64,000 bases of DNA, taken from NCBI RefSeq assembly GCF_025263685.1, contig NZ_CP092109.1, positions 3,659,001 to 3,723,000 on the forward strand. Reading direction: 5' to 3'. Below the pieces are notes generated by a model. The model ran no database searches. It was not told where the DNA came from and was given only the letters and a program-made list of their open reading frames with translations. Made by a program: the position numbers and the translations under genes. Below, piece after piece: positions 41,957 to 51,507 of this stretch. Source of the stretch: Geoalkalibacter halelectricus. GTDB lineage: Bacteria > Desulfobacterota > Desulfuromonadia > Desulfuromonadales > Geoalkalibacteraceae. Numbering within the stretch: position 1 is the stretch's first letter; every line of letters begins with the position of its first letter.

Positions 41957-44419
41957 ATGCACGCCTTGAAGGAACATCGTTCACCTACCAAGGCGCTGCC
42001 TGACTTGCTGAACTGGGCTGCCGTCATTGATGACGGCATCGTGCTCAACAAGGACGGCAGCCTAATGGCCGGGTTCTTTTACCGGGGTCAGGATCTGGCC
42101 ACGGTAACAGCGGCAGAGCGTAACCGTGTATCTGCGGTGGTTAATGCGGCTCTGTCGAAGCTGGGCAGCGAATGGATGCTGCACCAGGACGCTGTGCGCG
42201 TCGAAGCAAGGGCATATCCAGCCCCGGAAGAAAGTGCCTTCCCTGATCCGATTACGGCCCTGATCGACCAGGAGCGCCGTTATCAGTTTGGCCGGGAAGG
42301 GTCACACTACGAAAGCATTTATGCAATCGTTATTACCTATCTGCCAGCCAAGCTAACGCAAAGCAAAGTTGCAGATATGATGTTTGAAGAAACTGGTAAC
42401 GCCAATAAGAAAGGGCGTAGCGGTGCCGGTGATCGTGCGCTTCGTCAATTCAAGTCGGCGCTGTTGGAAATTGAAGATCGGCTGTCTAGTGTTCTGGATC
42501 TTAACCGAATGCAGGGGGTTCCTTATGTCGATGAAGACGGCCGGGAACATATCAATGACCAGCTCCTGCAATTCCTGCACTACTCTCTGACGGGGAACCC
42601 TCACCCTATCAACTTGCCGCCGTGCCCTATGTATCTGGATGCGGTTATCGGTGGGCATGAGTTCTGGTCTGGCATTGTGCCGCGCCTCGATGACAAGTTG
42701 ATTCAGGTGGTGGCCATTGACGGATTCCCACAAGAATCATATCCGGGCATCCTGGCCGCGCTTGACCAGGTGCCGGTGCAATATCGCTGGAACACCCGGT
42801 TTATCTTCCAAGATCCCGTGGACGCTCAAGCGGGCCTCCGTGCTTATCGTCGGAAGTGGCAGCAGAAAGTCCGGGGCTTTTGGGATCAAGTCTTTCACTC
42901 GCAGCAGACCGCCAAGGGCAGCGTTGACCAGGACGCCGCGCAAATGGTCGCTGAGGCGGAAAGCGCCTTAGCTGAGGCCTCCAGCGGGCTGGTGACGTAT
43001 GGTTATTACACCAGCGTCGTGGTGCTTATGGATGATAACCGGGAGCGCCTGGAGCAATCGGCCCGGCAGATTAAGCGCCTGGTGAACAACCTCGGTTTTA
43101 ATGCGCGAGTGGAAACCGTCAACACCGTCGAAGCCTGGCTGGGCAGTCTGCCGGGGCACTCTGCGCCCAATATGCGCCGTCCCATGCTGCACACGTTGCA
43201 CCTGGCGGATATGTTGCCGCTGTCATCGGTATGGGCAGGGCGTGACCGGGCTCCGTGTCCGTTCTATCCCAATGGCAGCCCGGCGCTGCTCCATGCGGCT
43301 ACTGACGGCAGCACACCGTTCCGCTTGAACCTCCATATTGGGGATCTTGGCCACACGCTCATGCTTGGCCCTACCGGCTCCGGTAAGTCCACTGCGCTGG
43401 CCCTGATCGCTGCCCAATTCCGCCGTTACAAAGAGGCAACGGTTTTTGCCTTTGATAAAGGCAACTCTTTGGAGCCTTTGACGCGGGCGATTGGTGGTCA
43501 GCATTACAACGTGGCGGGCGACTCGGACGAATCAGAATTGTGCTTTGCTCCTTTGGCGTCCATCGACCAGCCGGGAGAACTTGGCTGGGCTGAGGATTGG
43601 GTAGCCACGCTGTTAGAACTGCAAGGGCTCAAGCTGAAACCTACCCAGCGCAATGAATTGCACCGCGCCCTGGTGGCTGTCCAGGAGAAAGGGGAGCGCA
43701 CTTTAACGAACCTGCAAATCGAACTCCAAGACAAGGACATGAAAGATGCCCTTGAGGAATACACGATTTCCGGGGCGCTGGGCCAGCTCTTGGACTCGGA
43801 AGAAGACGGCCTGGCCGTTGGCACCTGGTCAGTTTTTGAGATTGAACAGCTTATGCACCGCTCGGATCGTGTCCGTCTTCCGGTGCTGCTCTACCTGTTC
43901 CATGTGATTGAACGCCGAATGAAGGGCCAGCCGTGCCTGCTGATCCTGGATGAAGCCTGGCTAATGCTCGGCAATGAGGTTTTCCGGGCGAAGATCCGGG
44001 AATGGTTAAAGGTACTGCGGAAGGCGAACTGTGCCGTTCTGCTGGCCACTCAAAGCCTTTCGGATGCTGCTAACAGCGGCATTCTCGATGTGCTGGCCGA
44101 ATCCTGCCCAACTAAGATTTTCCTGGCGAACAAGGAAGCCTCCAGCGAGGAAAATGTCCAGCTCTATAAGCTGCTCGGCTGCAATGAGGCGGAAATTCGC
44201 ACCATCACCGACATGATCCCTAAGCGTCAGTATTTCGTTCGTGGCGAGGGGCGGCGGCGCATTGAAATGGCTATTGGCCCGGTGGCTCTTTCGTTTGTTG
44301 GGGCATCGGGAAAGGAAGACATTGCAAGGGTCAGGGCATTGGAAGCCGAACACGGCGAACAATGGCCGTATTACTGGATGGAAGAAAGGGGGGTCAACTA
44401 TGAATACCTTGAAGCGTAA
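41957..44419 (+). CDS. trbE: Conjugal transfer ATPase TrbE (VirB4 family)
   Basis: The largest channel ATPase, 820 residues. The N-terminal region (FFYRGQDLATVTAAERNRVS) is followed by the ATPase core with Walker A LGPTGSGKSTALAL near 470 and Walker B CLLILDEAWLML near 660, then LATQSLSDAANSGILDVLAE. It powers pilus assembly and substrate passage. Its last 20 bases overlap the trbJ start. Confidence 0.95.
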   Translation: MHALKEHRSPTKALPDLLNWAAVIDDGIVLNKDGSLMAGFFYRGQDLATVTAAERNRVSAVVNAALSKLGSEWMLHQDAVRVEARAYPAPEESAFPDPITALIDQERRYQFGREGSHYESIYAIVITYLPAKLTQSKVADMMFEETGNANKKGRSGAGDRALRQFKSALLEIEDRLSSVLDLNRMQGVPYVDEDGREHINDQLLQFLHYSLTGNPHPINLPPCPMYLDAVIGGHEFWSGIVPRLDDKLIQVVAIDGFPQESYPGILAALDQVPVQYRWNTRFIFQDPVDAQAGLRAYRRKWQQKVRGFWDQVFHSQQTAKGSVDQDAAQMVAEAESALAEASSGLVTYGYYTSVVVLMDDNRERLEQSARQIKRLVNNLGFNARVETVNTVEAWLGSLPGHSAPNMRRPMLHTLHLADMLPLSSVWAGRDRAPCPFYPNGSPALLHAATDGSTPFRLNLHIGDLGHTLMLGPTGSGKSTALALIAAQFRRYKEATVFAFDKGNSLEPLTRAIGGQHYNVAGDSDESELCFAPLASIDQPGELGWAEDWVATLLELQGLKLKPTQRNELHRALVAVQEKGERTLTNLQIELQDKDMKDALEEYTISGALGQLLDSEEDGLAVGTWSVFEIEQLMHRSDRVRLPVLLYLFHVIERRMKGQPCLLILDEAWLMLGNEVFRAKIREWLKVLRKANCAVLLATQSLSDAANSGILDVLAESCPTKIFLANKEASSEENVQLYKLLGCNEAEIRTITDMIPKRQYFVRGEGRRRIEMAIGPVALSFVGASGKEDIARVRALEAEHGEQWPYYWMEERGVNYEYLEA

Positions 44420-45194
44420 AACTCTGGCGGCAAGTATCGCGCTTGCCTTGACTGTTTCGGCTGTGCCTCCGGTTGTTGCCGGGGGTGGCGGCCTTGCTTG
44501 TCCTGCTTGTGCTACTGAGTGGACGCAGCTCTTGAATAACGTTGAGTTGATCGACGTTGCGATCAAAGAAGCTGAAAACCTGGCGTACACAATCCGTCAG
44601 TACGAAATCATGTATGAAAATATGCGCAACCTGCCAAACCATATCAAGCAGCAAGCCCTGGCTGATCTTCATGCACTGGCCAGCATAGTTGCTAACGGCC
44701 GGGCGGTTGCTTACAGCTCGGGTCAGGTCGATGAAGACTATCAGCGCGAACACCGTTCCTTTGAGTATTACGAACAGATGCAGCGCGGGGAAACTGGCCA
44801 GCGTGACCATGCCGCTTTCAGTGAGCGTTACCGGGATTGGTCAGAAGTGAACCATGACAGTGTGCGCGGGGCTCTCCGGGCTGCCGGGCTCCAGGCCCAG
44901 CAATTCGACCGGGAAGACTCGGCGCTTCGCACCATTGAAGCGCAAATGGAAAGCGCGGCCGGCACTAAGCAACTGCTCCAGGCGGGCGGCTCTATCGCTG
45001 CCATGCAGGTGGAACAGCTCCAGAAGCTCCGGCAGCTCCAAATGGCACAAATACAGCTCCAGTCCGCACAGGTCGGCGGGTCGATTGATCGGCAAGCTGA
45101 GGATGACGCGGATCTGCAACGTGCCTTGCGTCCACTTGACGGGCTGAACGAAAACCGGGGCGGTGGCCTTGGTTGGGGCGGCTCTGTTCGTTAA
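44400..45194 (+). CDS. trbJ: Conjugal transfer protein TrbJ (VirB5-like)
   Basis: A periplasmic protein of 264 residues with a signal peptide (TLAASIALALTVSAVPPVVA). The helical body begins LACPACATEWTQLLNNVELI and contains YENMRNLPNHIKQQALADLH, the TrbJ pattern. Its last 32 residues (EDDADLQRALRP, then DGLNENRGGGLGWGGSVR) closely resemble the tail of the next gene's product. The ATG at 44400 is inside trbE; upstream in-frame sequence is trbE coding in another frame. Confidence 0.85.
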   Translation: MNTLKRKTLAASIALALTVSAVPPVVAGGGGLACPACATEWTQLLNNVELIDVAIKEAENLAYTIRQYEIMYENMRNLPNHIKQQALADLHALASIVANGRAVAYSSGQVDEDYQREHRSFEYYEQMQRGETGQRDHAAFSERYRDWSEVNHDSVRGALRAAGLQAQQFDREDSALRTIEAQMESAAGTKQLLQAGGSIAAMQVEQLQKLRQLQMAQIQLQSAQVGGSIDRQAEDDADLQRALRPLDGLNENRGGGLGWGGSVR

Positions 45195-45215
45195 CTCCAA
45201 AAAGGAAAATCTCAC

Positions 45216-45491
45216 ATGGATTTCACAGCACTGAAAAACCCGGTAGTCCTGGCCATCTTGGCGGGCTCCGTCATTGTCACCAACGTGGTGACTTATAACG
45301 TGTCGTCACCCTCTGCGGATTACTGCGGCCCAGCCGTGGAACAAGCCTTGGCTGAGAACCAGGCAATGCTGGATGCACTCCAGCAACGTCTGGCCGAAGA
45401 TGACGCGGATCTGGAAAGGGCGCTCCGTCCACGGGAAGGCCTGAACCCTAACCGTAGCGGCGGCCTGAACTGGAATGAATCAATCAGGTAA
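45216..45491 (+). CDS. Small membrane protein at the trbK position
   Basis: A 91-residue protein with one N-terminal helix (NPVVLAILAGSVIVTNVVTY) and a helical periplasmic tail. In P-type systems this position holds TrbK, the entry-exclusion lipoprotein; here there is no lipobox. The last 32 residues (EDDADLERALRP, then EGLNPNRSGGLNWNESIR) match the TrbJ tail. AAAAAGGAAAAT precedes the ATG. Confidence 0.65.
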   Translation: MDFTALKNPVVLAILAGSVIVTNVVTYNVSSPSADYCGPAVEQALAENQAMLDALQQRLAEDDADLERALRPREGLNPNRSGGLNWNESIR

Positions 45492-45501
45492 GGGGGTTGT
45501 C

Positions 45502-47121
45502 ATGGGCGCACTTCGCCAAACGGGCATCCTGGCCGCTGTTGCTCTGCTGCTTTTTAGTGGTCAGGCGCTCGGTGCGGATGCTGACGTTATTCAATCCCTG
45601 CAAGATGAATTTAGGGATCAAACGGGAACCTGGTTCGGGCCGCTTAAAAGCATTGCCACCTGGTTACTGATTTCACTGGCCACGATTGCCTGGGCATGGT
45701 CGGCCGGTCAAATGGTACTGAGAAACGCGGATCTCCAGGAATTTGTAGTTGAGCTGGTCAGGCTCGTTATTTTCGTCGGGTTCTTTTTGGCGTTGATTCT
45801 CAATGCTGATACCTGGTCAACGGCGCTTATCAACGGCTTTATGTGGACAGGGAACCAGGCTGCTGGCACTGGCATAACCGGCGATGTAAACCCAGCGGCC
45901 ATTCTGGAACGTGGCTTTATTCTCGGTGCCCGCATTATCGAAGCGTCGGGCAGGATCACTTATTTGGCGTTTGCCATCTTGGCGCTTGTCGCCTTGGTGC
46001 TATATGCCTTGATCGCGGCTTACGCTCTCCTGGTCATGGCTGAAATGTATATCGTGACGGCAGCCGGGGTTCTGTTGCTGGGCTTTGGTGGCTCTCAATG
46101 GACGGCAGATTATGCCAAGCGATATATCACTTATTGCGTATCTGTTGGGGCCAAGCTGTACGTTCTTTTCCTGATCGTCGGCCTGGGCGAACAGTTCATT
46201 TACAACTGGGCGATTGGCCAAGATAAAAGCCAGTTCTCCATTGTCCTGGCCATCCTCGGCGTCCTGGTGATGCTCGTCGTCCTGGTCAAGATGATTCCCG
46301 ACATTATCCAGGGGATTATCAACGGTACGTCTATCGGCAGCGGTACGCCTTCCATTACTGGTATGGGTGCAGCAGTCGGTGGTGCTGCTATTGGGGCAAC
46401 AGTCGGCGCAGCAGGCGGGGCTATGGCGGTGCGCGAGGCCTCGAAACTAGCAGGGGAACAACTCGGCGGTGGTGGGGCGCTGGCCTCGGCAGCAGCACCA
46501 GGCGGCGGATCTCCAGGCGGCAGCTCCTTCCTTGGCGTTCCAACTGGTGGGGCTCCAGGTGGCGGGTCTTCTGGTGGTGGATCGGGGCCGCTTCCCATGC
46601 CTGGCGGTGCTTCATCGGTTGCCGGTGCTGCATCAGGCGCGGGTCGCATGGCTCACGCTGGCCAGACACTGAAAAACCTCGGCAAAGCAGCAGGGGAAAC
46701 CATCGGCGGCCGAATCATGGGCGATTACAACTCAACTCATGGTTCGCTGGGCGGGTCGATGGCTCAAAAGCTGCGGGCTGAACGGCTCGGCATGGCCGAA
46801 AGCGGCGGTGATTCTCCGCATACGGGCGGGCAGCAGGGGGCTGGAAACGCCAAAAGCATGAGTGGAAGCATTGGCCCCGGCGCAGCGTCGGCGGGGGCAT
46901 CAGCGGCCAGTAATGCCATGTCAGGAGAAAGCCAGGCAAGTGCCGGGCAGCCCAGCGCTGGATCTCCAGACCTGGGCGGTGGCACGGACAACAGCCAAGC
47001 CAATAACACCAACAGCGGCAGTGGAACCGCTCCGCAACAGCAGGGAAACACCTTTGAAACGGACAGCTCCGGCAGCTCAAGCGAAAGCCAGCCGTACCAC
47101 TCCCCAGCCGGTAAAAGCTGA
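45502..47121 (+). CDS. trbL: Conjugal transfer membrane protein TrbL (VirB6 family)
   Basis: A polytopic inner-membrane protein. It has a signal-like first helix (GILAAVALLLFSGQALGA), five or six helices up to about residue 270, then a long Gly/Ser/Ala-rich tail of some 230 residues (for example GGGSPGGSSFLGVPTGGAPG and SSGSSSESQPYHSPAGKS), typical of TrbL. ATG 45502 follows AAGGGGG; an in-frame ATG at 45475 overlaps the upstream gene. Confidence 0.9.
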   Translation: MGALRQTGILAAVALLLFSGQALGADADVIQSLQDEFRDQTGTWFGPLKSIATWLLISLATIAWAWSAGQMVLRNADLQEFVVELVRLVIFVGFFLALILNADTWSTALINGFMWTGNQAAGTGITGDVNPAAILERGFILGARIIEASGRITYLAFAILALVALVLYALIAAYALLVMAEMYIVTAAGVLLLGFGGSQWTADYAKRYITYCVSVGAKLYVLFLIVGLGEQFIYNWAIGQDKSQFSIVLAILGVLVMLVVLVKMIPDIIQGIINGTSIGSGTPSITGMGAAVGGAAIGATVGAAGGAMAVREASKLAGEQLGGGGALASAAAPGGGSPGGSSFLGVPTGGAPGGGSSGGGSGPLPMPGGASSVAGAASGAGRMAHAGQTLKNLGKAAGETIGGRIMGDYNSTHGSLGGSMAQKLRAERLGMAESGGDSPHTGGQQGAGNAKSMSGSIGPGAASAGASAASNAMSGESQASAGQPSAGSPDLGGGTDNSQANNTNSGSGTAPQQQGNTFETDSSGSSSESQPYHSPAGKS

Positions 47122-47183
47122 CGATATAAAGTGAAAAAAATAGCCTGCCTTGCTAGACAGGGCGGGCATTCTGCTGTTTAATG

Positions 47184-47206
47184 GGTTATCATATAGTGTA
47201 AGTTTT
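47184..47206 (+). promoter_or_regulatory. Promoter/operator before trbF
   Basis: GGTTATCATATAGTGTAAG, followed by TTTT, is a variant of the plasmid motif (its complement is CTTACACTATATGATAACC) and contains TATAGT as a -10. It splits the trb genes into two transcription units, trbB-L and trbF-I. Confidence 0.5.
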
Positions 47207-47223
47207 CAAGGAGAACGCAACCG

Positions 47224-47904
47224 ATGGGAAAGAAGAAAGAGCCAACACAAATTAGCTCGCCGTACCTCGCGGCGCGGCGCGAATGGAACGAGCGTTACGG
47301 TAGCTATATCGCAACGGCAAAGATGTGGCGGGGGGTGGCCGTCACTTCGCTGGTGATCGCGGCCGTGTCGGTCGGCGGCGTCGTGCATTTTGCCAGCCAG
47401 AACAAGCTGATTCCGTATGTCGTGGAAGTCAACGCGGACGGGGATACCCTCCAGGTCTACCAGGCCAGCCAGATGCTGCCAGCGGATCGCCGGGTTGTTC
47501 GCGCCCAGCTCGCGCAGTTCATCCAGGACGTTCGTTCTGTCAGCTCCGACGTTGCTGTTCAGCGTCGCTCTATCGAACGGGCCTATGCCCACCTGAGCGG
47601 GGATCTGCCCGCTTATACCGCAATCAATACCTGGTTCCGTCAGAACGTGCCGTTTGAACGTGCGCGGAATGAAACCGTTGTCGTGGAAGTGCGCCAAGTG
47701 CTGCCCCTGTCAGATAACACCTGGCGGATTGAGTGGATCGAGCGCCCACGCTCCCGCAACGGGGAAGCCCTGCCTGCAACTCGCTGGACTGGAACGGCCA
47801 GCGTTGTAACCGGGGGCGAAGTGGATGCCCGCACCATCATGTTGAACCCGGTAGGCCTCTACATTCGTGAGTTTGACTGGTCGCGGGACTTCGCCGCCAA
47901 CTAA
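47224..47904 (+). CDS. trbF: Conjugal transfer protein TrbF (VirB8 family)
   Basis: A bitopic inner-membrane protein of 226 residues. A short cytoplasmic part (SPYLAARREWNERYGSYIAT) and one helix (AVTSLVIAAVSVGGVVHFAS) lead to a VirB8-like periplasmic domain with YVVEVNADGDTLQV and WRIEWIERPRSRNGE. It nucleates the channel core. AAGGAG precedes the ATG. Confidence 0.92.
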   Translation: MGKKKEPTQISSPYLAARREWNERYGSYIATAKMWRGVAVTSLVIAAVSVGGVVHFASQNKLIPYVVEVNADGDTLQVYQASQMLPADRRVVRAQLAQFIQDVRSVSSDVAVQRRSIERAYAHLSGDLPAYTAINTWFRQNVPFERARNETVVVEVRQVLPLSDNTWRIEWIERPRSRNGEALPATRWTGTASVVTGGEVDARTIMLNPVGLYIREFDWSRDFAAN

Positions 47905-47919
47905 CAAGGAGATTTTGCT

Positions 47920-48813
47920 GTGAAAAAGACAATGACTATTGGCCTGCTTGTTGCGGGCATCGCTGCTGCCGGGTCAGCTTCTGCTAATGGGTACGCTGTT
48001 CCTGCAATCAACGGAAACGGCGCTGATCCGTTGCCGCTGTTTTCAGAAGAAATGCCTTTAACTGATCGTGACCGTGCAGCTCTTTCGCGGGCTCAAGACT
48101 GGATCAATGCAGACCAGTACCCGTTCCGTGATGGCCACCGGGTAACGTACCTGTATGGCGGCGGTCAGGCTACTGTGGTTTGCGCCCCTCTCAAGCTGTG
48201 CATGGTCGAGCTGGAGCAAGGCGAGCGCGTTGTTCAAGATGGTGTCCACCTGGGCGACTCGGCCCGCTGGATGGTCACGCCGTCAGTGGGTGCAGGTGAT
48301 CGTACCCATATCATCATCAAGCCGGTGGAAGTCGGCCTGGAAACCTCGCTGGCCCTGGTAACTGATCGCCGTACTTACCACATGCGCCTGGTATCTCGCC
48401 GTGATGACTACATGCCCGCCGTGGCATTCCATTACCCGGATCGGATCGCCTCGCAGTGGCAAGCCTACTATGAGCGTGAAGAAACAGAACGCCAGCGCCG
48501 TACCCTGCCGGAAACGGGGGAAAACATCGCGGATCTGGATTTCAATTATTCCATTTCCGGCTGCTCTAGCTGCTCCTGGCGTCCGCTGCGTGTCTATAAC
48601 AATGGCCAGCAGACCATCATTCAAATGGGCAGCAACATGAACCAGGCGGAAGCGCCTGCGCTCCTGGTTAAAACCCGTCAGGGTGAACAACTGGTGAACT
48701 ACCGCGTCCGTGAAGATCGCTATGTTGTTGACCAGGTTTTCAATGAAGCTGTGCTGATTGTTGGCGTTGGTCGTAACCAAGACCGCGTGACCATTCGCCG
48801 GACTGGACACTAA
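47920..48813 (+). CDS. trbG: Conjugal transfer protein TrbG (VirB9 family)
   Basis: A periplasmic/outer-membrane core protein of 297 residues with a signal peptide (TIGLLVAGIAAAGSASA). It has the VirB9 pattern: FRDGHRVTYLYGGGQATVVC, ARWMVTPSVGAGDRTHIIIK, the C-terminal DLDFNYSISGC and VNYRVREDRYVVDQVFNEAV. The start is GTG 47920 with AAGGAG. Confidence 0.93.
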   Translation: MKKTMTIGLLVAGIAAAGSASANGYAVPAINGNGADPLPLFSEEMPLTDRDRAALSRAQDWINADQYPFRDGHRVTYLYGGGQATVVCAPLKLCMVELEQGERVVQDGVHLGDSARWMVTPSVGAGDRTHIIIKPVEVGLETSLALVTDRRTYHMRLVSRRDDYMPAVAFHYPDRIASQWQAYYEREETERQRRTLPETGENIADLDFNYSISGCSSCSWRPLRVYNNGQQTIIQMGSNMNQAEAPALLVKTRQGEQLVNYRVREDRYVVDQVFNEAVLIVGVGRNQDRVTIRRTGH

Positions 48814-48824
48814 GGGGGGCTGAC

Positions 48825-49670
48825 ATGAAACTTACAACCTCTCGTTTGGCGTTCGCCATTGCCGTTACCAGCCTGCTGGGTGGCTGCGCGACTGTCGGCC
48901 CTTGGGATAGTCAGGAAGTGGCCCAGCTCAAAGCCAGTGATGCCCGCATGGTCGCCGGTGATGTGGTCGAAGTCCTGGTAACGGAATATGCACCAGGGCA
49001 AACCACGTTTGCCCTCTCCAACGGCAAGCCCGGATCTTTTGGAATGGCCCTTGAAAGCCAGCTCCGTGAAACTGGCTATGCCGTGGCAGTCGATGGCGAA
49101 GAAAAGCCCCTCCATGCTCTGAGCCTGGCTTATGTCCTGGATGAATTGGGTCAGCCTGGCACCTATCGCGTTGGTGTCAGGGTGCAGCCCTCTTATCGTA
49201 TGGAACGCCTCTATCAGATTGATTCGGCTGGCCAGCTCGTCCGGGGCAGCGGTGTAACCGTTCGCAACGGCTCCGGTCGTAGCCTCAACCCTGTGGCTGT
49301 CGCCACAAATGCAACTCCAATAAGGGAAGCGGTGGCCACGCCTGCGCCCGGCCCGGCCTTCCCTGCCATGCCCAGCACGGCAGAACGTGTTTCTCTCGAT
49401 GATTACAACCGGCCGGATATGGAAACCGGCTGGTCTGTTCAGGTCTTGGCCGGGGCGAATGTGGACGATCTGGAGCGCAACCAGGCCCGCCTGGAGCGCC
49501 TGGGTCGTGAGTCCCACATAGTCAAGCTGGGAACCCTCGGCCGCATCCAGGCGCTGCGCGTTGGGCCTTTCCGTTCGGCTGAGGAAGCGCGGCCGGTGCT
49601 GCGTGAAATGCGGGCGGATCGCTATGCGGATGCGTTCCTGATTGAACCGAAGCGGGGGGGTCGTCAATGA
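48825..49670 (+). CDS. TrbH-position lipoprotein fused to a SPOR-like domain
   Basis: A lipoprotein (signal ending VTSLLGGC) of 281 residues. The N-terminal half (ASDARMVAGDVVEVLVTEYA) occupies the place of TrbH between TrbG and TrbI. The last 75 residues (TGWSVQVLAGANVDDLERNQ, then ALRVGPFRSAEEARPVLREM) have the beta-alpha-beta pattern of SPOR domains, which bind denuded peptidoglycan at division sites. Normal TrbH is a short lipoprotein of about 160 residues without this part. The stop overlaps the trbI ATG. Confidence 0.75.
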   Translation: MKLTTSRLAFAIAVTSLLGGCATVGPWDSQEVAQLKASDARMVAGDVVEVLVTEYAPGQTTFALSNGKPGSFGMALESQLRETGYAVAVDGEEKPLHALSLAYVLDELGQPGTYRVGVRVQPSYRMERLYQIDSAGQLVRGSGVTVRNGSGRSLNPVAVATNATPIREAVATPAPGPAFPAMPSTAERVSLDDYNRPDMETGWSVQVLAGANVDDLERNQARLERLGRESHIVKLGTLGRIQALRVGPFRSAEEARPVLREMRADRYADAFLIEPKRGGRQ

Positions 49671-51049
49671 GCGATGAACAGCACTTGAACCCTAATGCGT
49701 CACCTGACGGGCTGGACAATCCGGCCTCCGGGGTGCGGCGCATGAACAAGCTGCCGCTGATCGCTGCGGGCGGCCTTGCTTTTGTGGTGATCGTTACTCT
49801 GGTGTTTGCAGCCCAGCAGCGGGCAAACAAGGGACAATCTCAAGAGGCGGCACAAGCTGAAACGGTGCAAGCTCGGTCTACCCAAGCGGGTGCTAACGCA
49901 CTCCTGCAAGGGTATGAGCTGGACGGCACTATTCCACCGGCTGGCCCTGCACCTTCCAGGTCTGCCCCTGAGCCTGCCCCGGCCGATGAAACGCCAGACG
50001 CGGAACGATCGGCAGCGGCAGCACCTCCAGCGGCTCCGCCTCGATCAGCAGCGGGCGGGCCTCCTGCTCGCGCTCCTGAGCTGTCGGAAGAAGAACGGCG
50101 GCGGCTCCAACGTGCCCGCCAGTTCCGTGAGGATCTGTTTTATGACGCGGTGGTATCTAATACTGCCGTGCAGATCCGGGACGGCGGCCAAAGCCAAGGC
50201 CAGGGCGGCGCTGCTCGACCGGCCGGGGCTCTTGGTAGTGAAGGCATGGCCGCTGAACGTGAACGCCGAATTGCTGAGAACATGCGCCTTGCCGGAATGG
50301 CTGGGGGTGGTGGCACTGGTGGCGGTGCCAACCTGCCATTCTTTGAAGGCATGGGGGGTGATGACGCTGATCCGAACCTGCGAGCTCGCAAGGACGAATT
50401 TCAGCAGACCACGCGAACCTATGGCTATAGCTCTGAGTTCAGACGGCCCCAGCTAACGCCGTATGAATTGCGCGTTGGCACGGTGATTCCTGCGGTGATG
50501 ATCGGCGGCATCAACTCCGATTTGCCGGGTGAGATTATCGCTCAAGTCAGCCAGAACGTCCGTGATACCAGAAGTGGCCAGCATATCCTGATTCCCCAAG
50601 GCTCGCGGCTCATTGGTACTTATGACAGCCACGTTGCAATGGGGCAGCGCCGGGTAATGGTCGGCTGGCATCGCGTCCAATTCCCGGACGGCTCCACAAT
50701 GGAGCTGGGCAACATGGGCGGCACTGATCCAGCCGGTTATGCAGGGTTCAATGATAAGGTGAATAACCACTATTGGCGGATCTTCGGTAACGCTACGCTG
50801 CTTTCTATCATTGGTGCCGGTGCCCAACTATCCCAGCCGGATAGCGGCAACAACAGCAATTCCACCAATGCGCGGGAAGAACTCGCGGCAGAACTCGGCC
50901 GCCAGTGGGGGCAAGTTGGTCAGCAGATGATTCGCCGCAACATGAATATCCAGCCCACGCTGGAGATTCGCCCTGGTTATCAATTCAACGTGATGGTAAA
51001 CAAGGATCTGATCCTGGAGCCTTACGCGGAATTGCCGACAGGGAGATAA
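49667..51049 (+). CDS. trbI: Conjugal transfer protein TrbI (VirB10 family)
   Basis: A core-complex protein of 460 residues spanning both membranes: one N-terminal helix (LPLIAAGGLAFVVIVTLVFA), a Pro/Ala-rich periplasmic linker, and the C-terminal VirB10 barrel domain (ELRVGTVIPAVMIGGINSDL, GQHILIPQGSRLIGTYDSHV, QRRVMVGWHRVQFPDGSTME). The ATG overlaps the preceding stop. Confidence 0.95.
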   Translation: MSDEQHLNPNASPDGLDNPASGVRRMNKLPLIAAGGLAFVVIVTLVFAAQQRANKGQSQEAAQAETVQARSTQAGANALLQGYELDGTIPPAGPAPSRSAPEPAPADETPDAERSAAAAPPAAPPRSAAGGPPARAPELSEEERRRLQRARQFREDLFYDAVVSNTAVQIRDGGQSQGQGGAARPAGALGSEGMAAERERRIAENMRLAGMAGGGGTGGGANLPFFEGMGGDDADPNLRARKDEFQQTTRTYGYSSEFRRPQLTPYELRVGTVIPAVMIGGINSDLPGEIIAQVSQNVRDTRSGQHILIPQGSRLIGTYDSHVAMGQRRVMVGWHRVQFPDGSTMELGNMGGTDPAGYAGFNDKVNNHYWRIFGNATLLSIIGAGAQLSQPDSGNNSNSTNAREELAAELGRQWGQVGQQMIRRNMNIQPTLEIRPGYQFNVMVNKDLILEPYAELPTGR

Positions 51050-51052
51050 GTC

Positions 51053-51238
51053 ATGGCGTATCTAGTCATACTGCCGTTGATAGCCGGGGTGATCTTCGCC
51101 CTGGTTATCTACCTCCGGCGCGGTACTCGCCCAACGTCCAAGCGCGACCTGGTGAAGTTGGGGGTAATATCAGGGGGATTTGTTGCCCTGGCTCTGGCTG
51201 CGGCCATCCATTTGGCGTTGAATGGTGCCCTGGGGTAG
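51053..51238 (+). CDS. Small two-helix membrane protein
   Basis: A 61-residue protein with helices VILPLIAGVIFALVIYL and ISGGFVALALAAAIHLALNG. It starts 3 bases after trbI, so it belongs to that operon. The family is not recognised; an accessory or exclusion function is possible. Confidence 0.65.
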   Translation: MAYLVILPLIAGVIFALVIYLRRGTRPTSKRDLVKLGVISGGFVALALAAAIHLALNGALG

Positions 51239-51327
51239 CGGAAAGGGATAGCCCGCTCGCCTTGGCCTAGTGGGTGCGTCACCTGCTTAGTGGTGAGCAG
51301 CCGGGGGCATCCCGGCACCAGTAGCAG

Positions 51328-51352
51328 CCCGGCCATTGTGCCGGGTTTTTTA
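51328..51352 (+). terminator. Terminator of the trbF-I operon
   Basis: CCCGGC and GCCGGG form a stem around CATTGT, followed by six T. Confidence 0.85.
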
Positions 51353-51398
51353 TTGCGGTGCCTTTTAACAAAAGGCGCATAATGTTGAATGTTTTGGG

Positions 51399-51414
51399 CT
51401 TACGACATATAATT
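51399..51414 (+). promoter_or_regulatory. Promoter/operator of the small-gene operon
   Basis: CTTACGACATATAATT has the shared motif with TATAAT as -10 (51408-51413). It lies about 95 bases before the gene at 51508. Confidence 0.6.
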
Positions 51415-51507
51415 AGTGCGGTATGGCGGGGCTTTCGCGGCAGCTTGCAGGCGACCAGGCAAAAGCACCAACCGGCGTAATGTTGAAAGTGAAAAGGAGT
51501 GGTTCGA

